A stretch of DNA of 46,434 bases. It comes from Candidatus Methanimicrococcus labiotermitis. Lineage in GTDB: Archaea; Halobacteriota; Methanosarcinia; Methanosarcinales; Methanosarcinaceae. Of the stretch, positions 26,095-36,098 are shown piece by piece; within the stretch, counting starts at the first letter, position 1; each line of letters begins with the position of its first letter. Position numbers and translations under genes: made by a program. The notes below the pieces were generated by a model that saw nothing but the letters and a program-made list of their open reading frames with translations, was not told where the DNA came from and did no database searches. Location of the stretch: assembly GCA_009784005.1 (NCBI GenBank), contig WRCE01000012.1, forward strand, positions 1 through 46,434. Direction: 5' to 3'.

Positions 26095-29000
26095 TCATCC
26101 GTAAATGATGCCGGAAGCGTTTGTCAGCGGGTCCTTTTCCACTTTGAAATTTTCATCCGCGGAATCGATAAGCGACTCATCATGCGAGACGACAATAATT
26201 TGCCCGACGCCGTCTTCTTTCATGTGTTCGATCAATTTTATCAATTGGCGTATGTGACCGCTGTCCAAAAAGACGGTCGGCTCATCGAAAATGAGCGGCG
26301 GGAGAGATGTCGTACCTGAGTTATTTTCGCCAAAACCGTAAGACAAAAGGCGGTAAATCGCGCAGCGAAGCGCCAAATTAAAGATGGCGCGCTCGCCGCC
26401 GCTGAGTTGTTTCGGCTCCAAAACCGACCCGTCTTTTTCATGAACTTTCAAATTGTAATCGGTATCCAGTTCCAAATGTGAATACGAATTGTTGGAATAA
26501 ATGAGGTCAAACATGTCATTGATCAGACGGTCCAGCGCTTCAATGTTTTTAGAACGCATCTCCGAGCGGATGCGGCGGTACATGTCTTCAAGCGCTGCGA
26601 CATCGTCGGCGACAAAAGACAGGCACTTTGTTTTGTTTCTCAGAATTTCCAGTTCCTTTTCAAACTGCGTAAGCTGCTTGATTTCGTTTCCGATCATTCC
26701 GATTTCCCGGTCTACATCGGATCTCGTCTGCTCGCGGTTCCAAATGTCTTCCGAAATAACTCTTATGTTTTCCAAAAGCCTGTTCTTTTGTTCTTCCGCG
26801 GTCGCGGGGGCGCCGTCTCCTGCTGTTCTGTCTCCTGTTGTTCCGTTTCCGTTTATTCCGTCTCCGATTATTTCGCCGGCGGCGGCAACTTTTTCCGCTA
26901 AATTCTTGGCTTTTATTTCTTTGTCGGATTTTTGGCTCTTTAAATTTTCAATTGTTGTATCCTGTTGTTCAATTGCTTTTTTGCCGCCGTCTCGTCTGAT
27001 TTTTGCGCTTTCTTTTTCATTTCTCAGCTCTTCCAACTTTTCGGCTTTTGATAAGATTCCTTCTTTTTCCGCCAAATCTCTCAAAGCATCCCGCTCTTGC
27101 GCTTTTATGCTTTTTTCGTCATCCGTTATTTTTTCAAGCCCGGTCTTCAAAACCAGAAGCGTTTTTTCGATTTCCTCTGCTGATTTTTCAATCTCTTCCA
27201 TCCGCTTTTGCGCCTCTTTGGAAAGCTTTTTTTCACTCTCAAGCGTTTTATAATCCAGCAAAACGCCGTTTGCGGCATTGGAAAACTCTTTCTTTCGTTC
27301 TGAAAGCAGCCGGCCGCTCTCCTCTTTTTCGGCGTGTTTTTCTTTTAATGCCGACAGCCGCTTTTCAATCCCTTCCAAATCTTTCTTCCGCGCGCTGCAG
27401 GACACATCCGATTCAATTTTACGGGCGTTCCATTCTGTTTTTTGCCGTTCGTTTTCCGCCAAATCCTTTTGATATATCTCAATCAATTCCGTTTTTCCTT
27501 TGACTTCGGCGTTCAGGGTATTGATTCCCAGCCTGATCTTTTCAATTTTTTTATCAAGACTCTGAATGTCTTTCAAAGCGGCAGCCTGCGGTTCATTAAC
27601 AGCCGCCTCATTTTGAATCTCTCCTAATCGGATTTTGATTTCCGTAAGACGCTTCGCTTCGTCATTTGTTCCGTGTTCGGGATGGCCTTCGCCGGCGGTA
27701 CCTGCGGCACCCGCGGTGACTGCCTTGATTTCCTGTCCGCAAGTCGGACATTTGCCGGCTTTCAGCAGCGCTTCTTTTTGTGAGATGATTTTTTCAATGC
27801 TTGACTTTTCCGACTTCAACCCCGATTCTTCGGACATGAGCGACTCTTTTTTCTGTCGTAAAAAATCGGAGGCGTCGTCGACATCGGTTGCCATAATATT
27901 GTTGAACCGATATCGGGACAAAGACGCCGTTTCAATTAAAATCGGGCAAACTTTGAGTTTTTCATTTCTCTTTTTCGTGTCTTCCGCCAGTATAATTTCA
28001 AAGTCGGAAACCAATTTCTTCTTCTTTGAAAGTTCAGCCTGTTCGGTTTTCAAAGAGATTTCCGTTTTATTTTTATCCTCATTCAGCCGGCGAATCTCCT
28101 TTTCAATATCTTCAATCCCTTTCTCCTTTTCTTCCAATTCGCCTTTCGTCGCCGCCTTTTTCTTCTCTTCGGCGGTCACCTTGCCGTTTTCGTCTTTAAT
28201 TTTGGCGGCAATAAACGCTTCAAGCGCCTCAATATCTTCAAAAAGCGTTTTCCACAAGTTTTCATCAGATGGCGGCGGCAGCTCTTTCGCTTTCACGGCG
28301 CCGGAATAAAAGGCCATGTTGTCAAAAACATTGCCGAAAGGCGTTTTTTCAAAAGATGTGTTGCCAAAAGCTGCATTGCCTGAAGGCGTATTGCCAATTT
28401 CGGCTGCCTCCACTCCTCCCTCTGTCTCGTCTCCATCCTCGCCCGCCGCCATTTTGATGATATTTGCTTCTTCATCATTCTTTTTGAATTCTTTCAGCAT
28501 TTCATCAAAAAGCGTCAGGAAGGCGTTTTTCTCAATACCCGCCTTGGTTAATCCGCCTTCGACGGCGGTATTCGCGGCGCTGATTGCGTCCGCATTCCTT
28601 TTCGCCTGTACGACAGCGGCTGCCCGTGTGTCTTTCAGCGTTTTTGAATCCGCTTCACTCTTTAAAATGTCTTTTTCAATGTTTGCCTTGTTTGCCGAGA
28701 TGACGGCGGCCTATTCTGAAATCTTGTGTTTTGTTTCCAAGGATTTCTTTTCCGCTTCTTTGGCGGCGCTGATAAATAATTCAATATTCGTTTCCGTTAT
28801 TTTGGGTAATTCATTTGCGGCGGCGACTTCTCTCGTTTCATTTAATTCTTTTCGGATTTTTTCGGCTTCTTCCGCTATTTCTTTTTCTTTCTTTTCGGCG
28901 GCGATGATTCCGAGAAGCGTTTCTTCTCGTTTTGAAATTTCAATATCTAATTTTCTTCCGATGTCTGCTGCGTCTCTTTTCAAAACGTCAATTTCTTTTT

Positions 29001-29772
29001 TGTCATCTTCGATTTCTTTTAACAAACGCTCTAAAAGCGTTAATTTTTCAGAAGCGGCTTCCTTTTCCTTCCTTTTTTTATCAATGAACGCGTTGATCTT
29101 TTCAATCACTTCTCGCCTGCGATTGAGTTCGTCATGAAGGTTTTGCCCCCGAAGCGAAGTGATTTTTTCCTCCGTCTCCACCCTTCTTTCATTCTCTTGG
29201 CGAAGAACGCGGGTGACCGCTTTTTTAGATTCCTGAGCTCTTTCGCGGTATTCTTCCAATTTGCCGAGCCTGAGCAAATCATCAATCATTTGCTGGCGTT
29301 CCTCGGGCTTGGCGTTAATGAGCGCGTCCACTTCGCCCTGCCTGATATAAGAACAGTTCAAAAAGTTCTTCTCATCCATATTCAGTAATTTTTTCACCGC
29401 TTCATAGGTTCCCGTCACCTGTTCGGCAATAATCTCCCCGTTCTTTTTCAAGACGGATTTAGAATTCGACGCCCCTCCCGTTTTCTTCTGAATACGGAAC
29501 TGCTGCTCTATCTGATAATCATCTCCCGCGTGCTCAAAGTCCAAAATAATCTCGGCCTTTTCACTGCCTTTTCGAATCATATCGGCGGTTTTAAGCTTAA
29601 GCGACGTGTTTTCCAAAACCTTTCCGCCGAACAGGCCCATAAAACAAGCTTCCAAAATACTTGATTTACCGCTGCCGTTGACACCGGAAATAACGGTGAC
29701 GCCGTCTTTAAAATCCAAATCCAAATTTTTGTAACTTCGGATATTTTCAATATGGAGGCGTTTGAATTTCAT
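26095..29772 (-). CDS. rad50: Rad50 double-strand-break repair ATPase, with one in-frame TAG
   Basis: One continuous frame of 1225 codons with a single TAG at 28711-28713 (codon 354). Before it: Walker A GVNGSGKSS (~30-38), Q-loop YIRQGEVDALI and the first coiled-coil arm. After it: zinc hook CPTCGQ, the second coil arm, signature LSGGERAIFNLALR and Walker B PPLIFDEPTVFLDSGH. The 70 codons after the TAG are open and coiled-coil-like, so there is no frameshift. Since Rad50 needs both halves of its ATPase, readthrough with an amino acid (pyrrolysine is the candidate) is likely. The start ATG overlaps the mre11 stop. Alternatives are a nonsense mutation or two separately made halves (internal ATG at 28500). 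Stop TGA. Confidence 0.85.
28711..28713 (-). other. in-frame TAG codon in rad50 (putative sense codon)
   Basis: Context on the minus strand is CACAAGATTTCAGAATAGGCC, giving HKISE-TAG-AAVISANK within the coiled coil. The frame continues for 871 more codons. Confidence 0.85.
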
Positions 29773-31550
29773 TTTTCGTCCTCCGCGCCGAACATATCGC
29801 CGAGCGTGTATTGCCGCGGCGCGATTTTTGGCTGCCTTTTATTCACGGGCGCGGGCGGCGTTTTTGCAATTGTCTTGTTTTCAATGTTGTTTTCAAAAAT
29901 GCCGGTTTCAATGGTTTCTTCCAATGGTGTTTCTTCCGTTTCATCGGTTTCTTCCAATATCGTTTCTTCCGTTTCACCGGTTTCTTCCAATGGTGTTTCT
30001 TCCGTTTCGCCGGTATCTTCCAATATCGTATCTTCCAATACCGTTTCTTCCGTTTCGTCGGTATCTTCCAATATCGTTTCTTCCGTTTCGCCGGCTTCTC
30101 TCGTTTCATCGAATTCGGCGTTTTTGAAATTTCGGATGAGCGCCTCAATCTCTTCCGTTTCCATTTCTTTTGTTTTCATTTCCTCGTCTTTTGATTTTAA
30201 TTGACGCGTTTCATCCGGCGCAGATTCGCTTTTGTTCAAAAAAAGGCTTTCGCGCTTGTATTCTTCTTCAAATGATTGTGTTCCCAAAAACGTTTTCAAG
30301 AGCGTTTCCGATTCGTCATCGATTCGGGATTTGGCGGTGCCGGTATCTCGAATCAGGCGGTCTATCGAAAGGCTAACCTCTGTTAAATCTAAATTTTTCA
30401 ACTCTTGCGCGACAATTTCATCGGGGTCTCTGAAAACGATTTTTTCGATAATGTTGTCTTCCTTTTGCTCCAAAATCCTTTTATCGCCGACACGGGCAAC
30501 AACGGCGCCTTTATTTTGGACGTACTCTTCAATTTTACTGACAGAGAGCAAGGCTTTTTTGATTCCGGCGAGTTCGACAAAGACAACCGCGTCTTTTATT
30601 TTCTCGCCGTAAGCATCAATCTTCTCAAAAATACTTTCCATGTCGCTTTCCGCTTCCGTCATTCGAATGACAACAAACTCTCGCGTCAGAATATTTTTTC
30701 GAGAAATTTCGGTTTTCTCCTCCCCGACTGTCAAAATATTGTAAGAGCGCGTCTCGTCTTCCGCCATGCTGCAGCGTTCCGTGCTGCCGGAATAGGCAAG
30801 CTAAGCGCCGCCATATTTCTTACACTCATATCGGTGATTGTCTCCCAGCAAAAGAACATCAAAAGACATCGGGATCTTTCGGGTAAAGTCATCGGACGAC
30901 ATTGGCTGCCCCGTCAAAATCGGCGACAACAACTGGTGAAGCGTCAAAACATTGCAGACCTTTCTCTTCTTATTATTCTTATTATTCATATTGTCTTCAT
31001 TTTCAAGAAGAAGCGCCTCGTCCTATCCAAAATCGGAAAAATCGGCCGCCGCCAAACGCGGACCGGAAAGATTGTCAATACCGTAAAGACAAACCCTGAT
31101 ATTATCATTCTCAACAACAATCGGCCGGCTCCTGAGCCTTTTGGCGAGCCCCATCGTTTCAAAAATGTCTAACCACTGCGTATTTTGTTTACTCTCATGG
31201 TTCCCGACAATCCCAAAAAAAGGAATATCCGCCTTCTTCAACGTCGTCAAAGCGGATATCGTTTCCAGCAAATCTTCAATCGTCGGATTCCGGTTATCAA
31301 ACAAATCGCCCGCGTGAACCACCGCGTCCATCTCATTTTCAACAGCATCAGCCACGACTCTCTCAAACGCATCAAAAAAATCACGCCGGCGAACCTCGCT
31401 GTTATATTGGCGAAAACCAAGATGAGTGTCTCCCGTATGCAGTATTTTAACGGCTTCATTTCTTGCCGTGTAAATCCTCTCCTTCTCCATTTGAGTCGCC
31501 GCCATCCGAGCCGTCTCCATCCGAGTTGCCACCATCCGAGTTGTCACCAT
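29769..31550 (-). CDS. mre11: Mre11 nuclease, with two in-frame TAG codons
   Basis: One frame of 593 codons broken only by TAG at 31023-31025 and 30801-30803. Metallophosphoesterase motifs occur in order: GDTHLGF, HAGDLFD and GNHES before the first TAG, LGDNHRYECKKYGG between the TAGs, and LAYSGSTERCS directly after the second. The nuclease fold therefore needs all three pieces. The N-terminus carries a tandem MVTTR/MVATR/METAR/MAATQ repeat, and the C-terminus has an acidic TEETILEDT repeat (~29900-30110). Its TGA overlaps the rad50 ATG, and the PHP gene lies 21 bp upstream, so the three form an operon. Start choice among five repeated ATGs is uncertain. Confidence 0.85.
29900..30110 (-). repeat. 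in-frame Thr/Glu repeat in the Mre11 tail
   Basis: Degenerate 15- to 30-bp units (minus strand GAAACGGAAGAAACGATATT) encode GETEETILEDT-like repeats, an acidic disordered tail before the conserved end of the protein. Confidence 0.8.
30801..30803 (-). other. second in-frame TAG codon in mre11
   Basis: KYGGA-TAG-LAYSGSTER: the TAG sits one residue before the strongly conserved YSGSTER-type motif of Mre11, which continues in frame. Confidence 0.85.
31023..31025 (-). other. first in-frame TAG codon in mre11
   Basis: AAADFSDFG-TAG-DEALLLENED: the downstream frame leads without a gap into the LGDNH metal-binding motif. Confidence 0.85.
31485..31550 (-). repeat. 15-bp repeat carrying successive ATG codons at the mre11 start
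   Basis: Units such as ATGGTGACAACTCGG occur four times, followed by ATGGAGAAGGAGAGG. Each begins with an in-frame ATG, so five candidate start codons lie 15 bp apart. Confidence 0.8.
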
Positions 31551-31571
31551 CAGCCGTTTTTATGTCAGGCT

Positions 31572-32252
31572 TCATCTTCTTAAAATCAAATTCGCCCGGC
31601 GGACAACATTTTTCTTTACTTGGCTGATAACAATCGCTTTAGGCGTCTTCTCGCCGCAGGGAATCGTTTTGCCGCGCAGAATCGAATCAAACACATTTTC
31701 CTGCTTGTTCTCATTCGTTTCAACCAGCGTATACCCCTGCCCGACCAATTCGGCAATATGAGCGTCGCTGCCCCCCGTCTGCGGCATCCCCAGCCGTCCG
31801 GCTTCTTTCATCGCCTTCTTATTCGCGCCGTCCGTAATACATTTAGAATTAAACGTCTCGACCGCGTCAGCGCCCGCGCCTTTCAAATAGCCGATGCCGT
31901 GCGCCGCTCTTCTGTACGGATGAGCGATAATAGACAGCGCATTCAAATCGCGGGCCATGTCCGTCGTTTCCTCGGGCGTCATAAAAGAAGGAATCTTCTC
32001 CGTCACGCCCAAAACAAGAATATGCCCTTTGGACGTACTGACTTCCGTCCCCGGAATAACAAGCAAATTCCCAAACTTCTCCGGATTCTTCCGGACAAAT
32101 TCCATCGCTTTTAATCCGCCTTTCACTTCATCGTGGTCGCAAATCGCAATTCCGCTGAGCCCCTTATTCTGAGCGGCGCGCAAAATATCCTTTATCGGCG
32201 TTTCAGAATCCTTAGAATACTTAGAATGAATATGAAAGTCATATTTCAACAT
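31572..32252 (-). CDS. PHP-domain metal-dependent phosphoesterase
   Basis: A PHP (polymerase and histidinol phosphatase) domain protein of 226 residues. Metal ligands are visible: FHIHSKYSKD at the start, ICDHDEVKG, PGTEVST, IIAHPYRR and the final GGSDAHIAE. This is the stand-alone archaeal PHP family, which includes nucleotide- and nucleic-acid-acting phosphoesterases. It is the first gene of the PHP-mre11-rad50 cluster, suggesting a DNA-related role. Stop TGA. Confidence 0.85.
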   Translation of the reverse strand: MLKYDFHIHSKYSKDSETPIKDILRAAQNKGLSGIAICDHDEVKGGLKAMEFVRKNPEKFGNLLVIPGTEVSTSKGHILVLGVTEKIPSFMTPEETTDMARDLNALSIIAHPYRRAAHGIGYLKGAGADAVETFNSKCITDGANKKAMKEAGRLGMPQTGGSDAHIAELVGQGYTLVETNENKQENVFDSILRGKTIPCGEKTPKAIVISQVKKNVVRRANLILRR

Positions 32253-32460
32253 GCAATAAAAATGGTATTCGAGTCTTATATTTGTATCGTTAAATTTTGC
32301 CCATTTCCCTTCATTTAGCGGCGGCGAACAAACAGCAACGCTCTTAGAATGAATTTATCATTTCATTTTTTCGATTTAAAAAGGAAGAATTAGAAGGGAA
32401 TCGAAATTAAAAACCAAAAAAGACAGAAACCGTTCATTTAGAAATAAATGAAAAAAAGTA

Positions 32461-32580
32461 ATCGGGGTGCCGAAGGCACCCCTCCAAACTCAAACTGACT
32501 CCAACCCTGAAGGAAAAAATGCGACCGAAGCGAAGCGTAGGCCGCATTTTTTGGCCCCGTCTTTTGGGCACACTTTTTTT
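32461..32580 (+). repeat. dispersed double-hairpin element family B, copy 1
   Basis: Hairpin 1 is GGGGTGCC-GAA-GGCACCCC (32464-32482), a perfect 8-bp stem. A spacer containing CTCCAAACTCAAACTGACTC follows. Hairpin 2 pairs AAAAAATGCG (32515-32524) with CGCATTTTTT (32543-32552) around CCGAAGCGAAGCGTAGG. It lies between the phoU and PHP genes, both minus strand. It may act as a bidirectional terminator; a second copy is at 41893. Confidence 0.75.
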
Positions 32581-32583
32581 GCG

Positions 32584-33234
32584 TTAGTTGAGCTTGACCA
32601 AGTCACACTTCTCTAAATAAATCACTTCTTCGCAAATATTTGCCGCGTGGTCGCCGATTCTTTCAATATGTTCCGCCAGCACCAAAGAGTAAAGCGTCAC
32701 ATGTTTGCCGTCACTTTCATCGCCCATCAAACCAAGACGGATTCCCCCGAAGATTGAGTCGATGATATCATCCGATTCCGCGACCTGTAACGCTTTATCG
32801 GTATCTCGGCTCTCATAAGCCGACGCCGCGCCGATCATCATTTCGTTGGCAGCTTCCATAATGCATTCCAGCGTTTCTTTTTCTTTCGCGTCCATCGTTA
32901 TTTTTTTGGAATGCACTTCGATAAACTCAGACATATCTGTGATATGACTGCTGATTTTTCGCCAGTTGGTTGAGATTCTGACAGCGCAAATCACTTCGCG
33001 CGTGTCTTTCGCGACGGGGCTTTGCAGGGTAATCAGGCGCGTTGACGTTTCAACCACCGTCTTTTCAATCAAATCCTGCAATTTTTCCATCTCGTCCAAA
33101 CGAGCGATTGATTCCATCTCTCCTTTTTCAAAAATGCGTATGTACAATCCAAACATCCGGACTGCCAAATCACCCATTTGAATGATGTCGTCTCTTATAC
33201 TTTTTAATCCTGCATCGTAAGTCTGCCGCGGCAT
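32584..33234 (-). CDS. phoU: phosphate transport regulator PhoU
   Basis: A 216-residue all-helical PhoU protein with two similar three-helix repeats (LKSIRDDIIQMGDLAVRMF, then LECIMEAANEMMIGAASAYE). PhoU dampens the Pst transporter and binds metal clusters through its conserved Glu/Asp motifs, here seen as HIERIGDHAANICE. The family is common in archaea beside pst genes. Its ATG overlaps the pstB stop, so the operon is tightly coupled. Stop TAA. Confidence 0.92.
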   Translation of the reverse strand: MPRQTYDAGLKSIRDDIIQMGDLAVRMFGLYIRIFEKGEMESIARLDEMEKLQDLIEKTVVETSTRLITLQSPVAKDTREVICAVRISTNWRKISSHITDMSEFIEVHSKKITMDAKEKETLECIMEAANEMMIGAASAYESRDTDKALQVAESDDIIDSIFGGIRLGLMGDESDGKHVTLYSLVLAEHIERIGDHAANICEEVIYLEKCDLVKLN

Positions 33235-34124
33235 TAACCAAACCTCCCTGAAATGTATCCTTCTGTTTTTGGGTTTTGAGGATTTTCAAAAATCTGTACC
33301 GTTTTACCGAATTCAATCAAATCACCCGTCAAAAAGAACGCCGTGTAATCTGAAATACGCGCCGCCTGCTGCATATTGTGCGTCACGATGATAATTGTAT
33401 AATCCTTTTTCAGTTCCGTAATCAATTCCTCAATCCGCCCCGTTGAAATCGGGTCAAGCGCACTGCACGGTTCGTCGAAAAGAATGATTTCCGGTTTGAC
33501 GGCAAGCGTTCTTGCAATGCAAAGACGCTGCTGCTGGCCGCCGGAAAGAGACAGCGCCGACTCTTTCAAACGGTCTTTTACTTCATCCCAAAGGGCCGCC
33601 GATTTCAAAGCGTTTTCGACAATTCCGTCCAAATCCTTTTTCGGAACGCCGTGAATTTTAGGCCCGTAAGCGACATTATCATAAATAGACATCGGGAACG
33701 GATTGGCTTTTTGGAAAACCATGCCGATGCGTTTCCTCAAGTCCGTCACGTCAACCGATTTATCATATATGTTCTCGTCATTGATTATTATTTCGCCTTC
33801 GATTCGGCAGCCGGTAATCATATCATTCATGCGGTTCAGCGTCCTCAAAAACGTTGATTTGCCGCACCCGGAAGGCCCGATAAACGCGTAAACGCTGTTG
33901 GACGGAATCGTCAAGGAAATACCCTTCAAAGCGTGAAACTGGCCGTACCACAGATTCAAGTCATTGATCTCAATGGCCGTTTCCTCAGAATTCCGTTTTT
34001 CCGTTTCAAGCATTTCCTGCTGTCCGTGTTGAGCCTCGGACGATTTCCGGAATTTCGATAAGAAATTTGTCTCAGTCATGTCAGCAGATTTTACTTCCGA
34101 TGACAGCGGTTCTGTTGTATCCAT
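33234..34124 (-). CDS. pstB: phosphate ABC transporter ATP-binding protein PstB
   Basis: ATPase of the Pst phosphate importer. Walker A is GPSGCGKST, the signature [19 protein letters not shown], Walker [16 protein letters not shown] and the switch His [13 protein letters not shown]; PstB is typically ~250 residues. An N-terminal extension of ~50 residues (polar, Glu/Ser-rich) precedes [19 protein letters not shown]; an internal ATG at 34079 is a possible alternative start. Stop TAA. Confidence 0.95.
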   Translation of the reverse strand: MDTTEPLSSEVKSADMTETNFLSKFRKSSEAQHGQQEMLETEKRNSEETAIEINDLNLWYGQFHALKGISLTIPSNSVYAFIGPSGCGKSTFLRTLNRMNDMITGCRIEGEIIINDENIYDKSVDVTDLRKRIGMVFQKANPFPMSIYDNVAYGPKIHGVPKKDLDGIVENALKSAALWDEVKDRLKESALSLSGGQQQRLCIARTLAVKPEIILFDEPCSALDPISTGRIEELITELKKDYTIIIVTHNMQQAARISDYTAFFLTGDLIEFGKTVQIFENPQNPKTEGYISGRFG

Positions 34125-34247
34125 AATTATTTCCTCGCTTTAAAGTGAAGTCGCGCATTTTCATTTTTTTTGAACAGGCGCGGTTTCGTCATTTTTGAAT
34201 CAGTGTGATTTTATTTTTTGAATCCCTGTGATATTATTATTTCTGAA

Positions 34248-35153
34248 TCAGTGCGCTTTCATGACTTTGTTCTTGTAATGCTTTCTGATTCCGATCGCGG
34301 CCAAATTCATGAAAAAGACGATTGCAAGAAGCACAAGAGCGGTTCCGTACTGGATCGGTCGCGCCGCTTCAATATTCATGCTTTCTGTTGCCATCACATA
34401 CAGGTGATAGGACAGCGCCATGAAGGGCGAAAACACGGAATCGGGAAGTCTCGGGTAGAAATAAACAGCGCCCGTGAACAAAATCGGCGCCGTTTCTCCG
34501 GCGGCGCGGCCGATGCTGATGATAATGCCCGTGATGATGCCCGCGTATGCGGATGGCAGAACAGCGCGGCGGATTGTCTCCCACTTCGTGACGCCCAACG
34601 CCTAGGAAACTTCCCTGTATTCTTTCGGGACGGCAAGCAGCGCTTCTTGCGTTGTTCGGATAATGACAGGCATAATCAAAAAGCCCATTGTCAAAGACGC
34701 CGTGAGCAGTGATAGAGGCATGCCGAGATATTTAATGAAAAGCGCCATGCCGAACAGACCGAAAATGATAGACGGCGTTCCTGCCAAATTATTGACGGCT
34801 TGTTCAACGGCCCACTTCACTTTTCCTTCCGATGCGTATTCCGTCAGATATATGGCGGAAATAATGCCGAGAGGGACCGCGACAAGCAATGAAAGTATCA
34901 CCAATTGGATCGTTCCGACGATACAGGGGAGAATACCGCCCTCCATCATCTGCCTCCTCGGCATCTGTGTCAAAAAGTCAAATGAAATGACAGAATATCC
35001 TTTCAGGAAAATGTCTGCCAATATGACCATAAGAATAACAATAACGAGGATGGTCGCCGCTCTCATAAATGAGAACGCGATTTTTTGATAAAGATTGCGT
35101 CTCGTGCGGTGCGCTTCTTTTTTGCCCTGTCCGAATATGTTTACAGCTGCCAT
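34248..35153 (-). CDS. pstA: phosphate ABC transporter permease PstA, with one in-frame TAG
   Basis: One frame of 301 codons with a single TAG at 34602-34604. The first part has the N-terminal membrane segment ([18 protein letters not shown]) and several further helices ([20 protein letters not shown]). The TAG lies in the conserved cytoplasmic EAA loop: [30 protein letters not shown], where PstA proteins usually carry one residue in REAS-x-ALGAT. The remaining helices ([20 protein letters not shown]) follow. A truncated product would lack the loop that docks PstB, so readthrough is expected. Only 2 bp separate it from the pstC stop. Stop TGA. Confidence 0.87.
34602..34604 (-). other. in-frame TAG codon in pstA (putative sense codon)
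   Basis: The TAG replaces one residue in the EAA-loop motif between REVS and ALGVTKW; the ALG-T-W motif continues in the same frame. Confidence 0.87.
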
Positions 35154-35155
35154 TT

Positions 35156-36052
35156 TCAGGCCTCCAGTTTGTGCCGGCGTTTAACGGCGTCGGCAACCAA
35201 GTTAATAAAGAGCGTCATAATGAAAAGAACGACACCGACCGCGAAAAGCGCGTAATAATGTTCTGTCCCTCGGGCGACTTCTCCCATTTCAAGGGCAATC
35301 GTTGCCGTAATGGTTCGAACGGATGAGAGAAAAACGTCGGTGCCCGGAATAATTGCCATGTTGCCGGTCACCATCATAACGGCCATTGTTTCGCCGATGG
35401 CGCGGCCCATTCCCAATATGACCGAGGCGGAAATACCGGAAAAGGCGGCGGGTATGATGACCTTGTAAATGGTTTGCCAGTGGTCGGCGCCAAGCGCGAA
35501 AGACCCGTTTTTCAGGGCGATTGGGACTGACGAAATCGCGTCTTCCGAGACAGAAATAATAGTCGGAAGCGCCATGATCGCTAAAATAATCGCTCCGGTC
35601 AAAGCGGTCTGGCCCGTCGGCAAATCAAAAAGTCTTTGGATATTCGGGACCAAGAGAACCATACCAAGAAAACCGAGGACAACAGAAGGAATGCCGGCCA
35701 GCAGTTCGACCGACGGTTTGAGGATTTCCGCGGCCTTCGGGCTTGCCAGTTCGGCAATGTATACGGCGCTCAAAATGCCGATGGGAACGGCCAAAATAAT
35801 GGCACCGGCGGTGACGGCAGCTGTTCCGAAAAAGAGCGGCAAAAGACCGAATACTTCAACCCTTGCGCCGGGTTTCCATTCGGTTCCGATTAAGAATTCA
35901 ATCAAACTGTAGGTTTTAAAGAAACCGGAGGCTTCGGCGAACAGAAATAAACAGATCAGCAGGAGGATCAAAATTGTTCCGATGCCTCCGATTAAAAAAA
36001 GAGATTTCATTAATTTCTCTTTGAAATCTCTCACTTTTCGGCTTTTTGTCAT
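35156..36052 (-). CDS. pstC: phosphate ABC transporter permease PstC
   Basis: Membrane subunit of the Pst importer, 298 residues, with about six hydrophobic helices (TILILLLICLFLFAEAS at the N-terminus; MGRAIGETMAVMMVTGNMAI late). The EAA-loop is ALKNGSFALGADHWQTIYKVIIPAAFSGI, and GTEWKPG near the start is typical of PstC. It follows pstS and is separated from pstA by 2 bp. Stop TGA. Confidence 0.94.
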   Translation of the reverse strand: MTKSRKVRDFKEKLMKSLFLIGGIGTILILLLICLFLFAEASGFFKTYSLIEFLIGTEWKPGARVEVFGLLPLFFGTAAVTAGAIILAVPIGILSAVYIAELASPKAAEILKPSVELLAGIPSVVLGFLGMVLLVPNIQRLFDLPTGQTALTGAIILAIMALPTIISVSEDAISSVPIALKNGSFALGADHWQTIYKVIIPAAFSGISASVILGMGRAIGETMAVMMVTGNMAIIPGTDVFLSSVRTITATIALEMGEVARGTEHYYALFAVGVVLFIMTLFINLVADAVKRRHKLEA

Positions 36053-36098
36053 GTTTTCCCCTTAACTTACTGTTTTTTCGGTTAAAATAATGGCACGC

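Noticed and set aside
28500..29772. rad50 (and mre11, pstA) as pseudogenes
   Set aside because: Each is broken only by TAG, with no frameshift and with all motifs intact on both sides. Three decayed genes would be expected to show other stops and indels.
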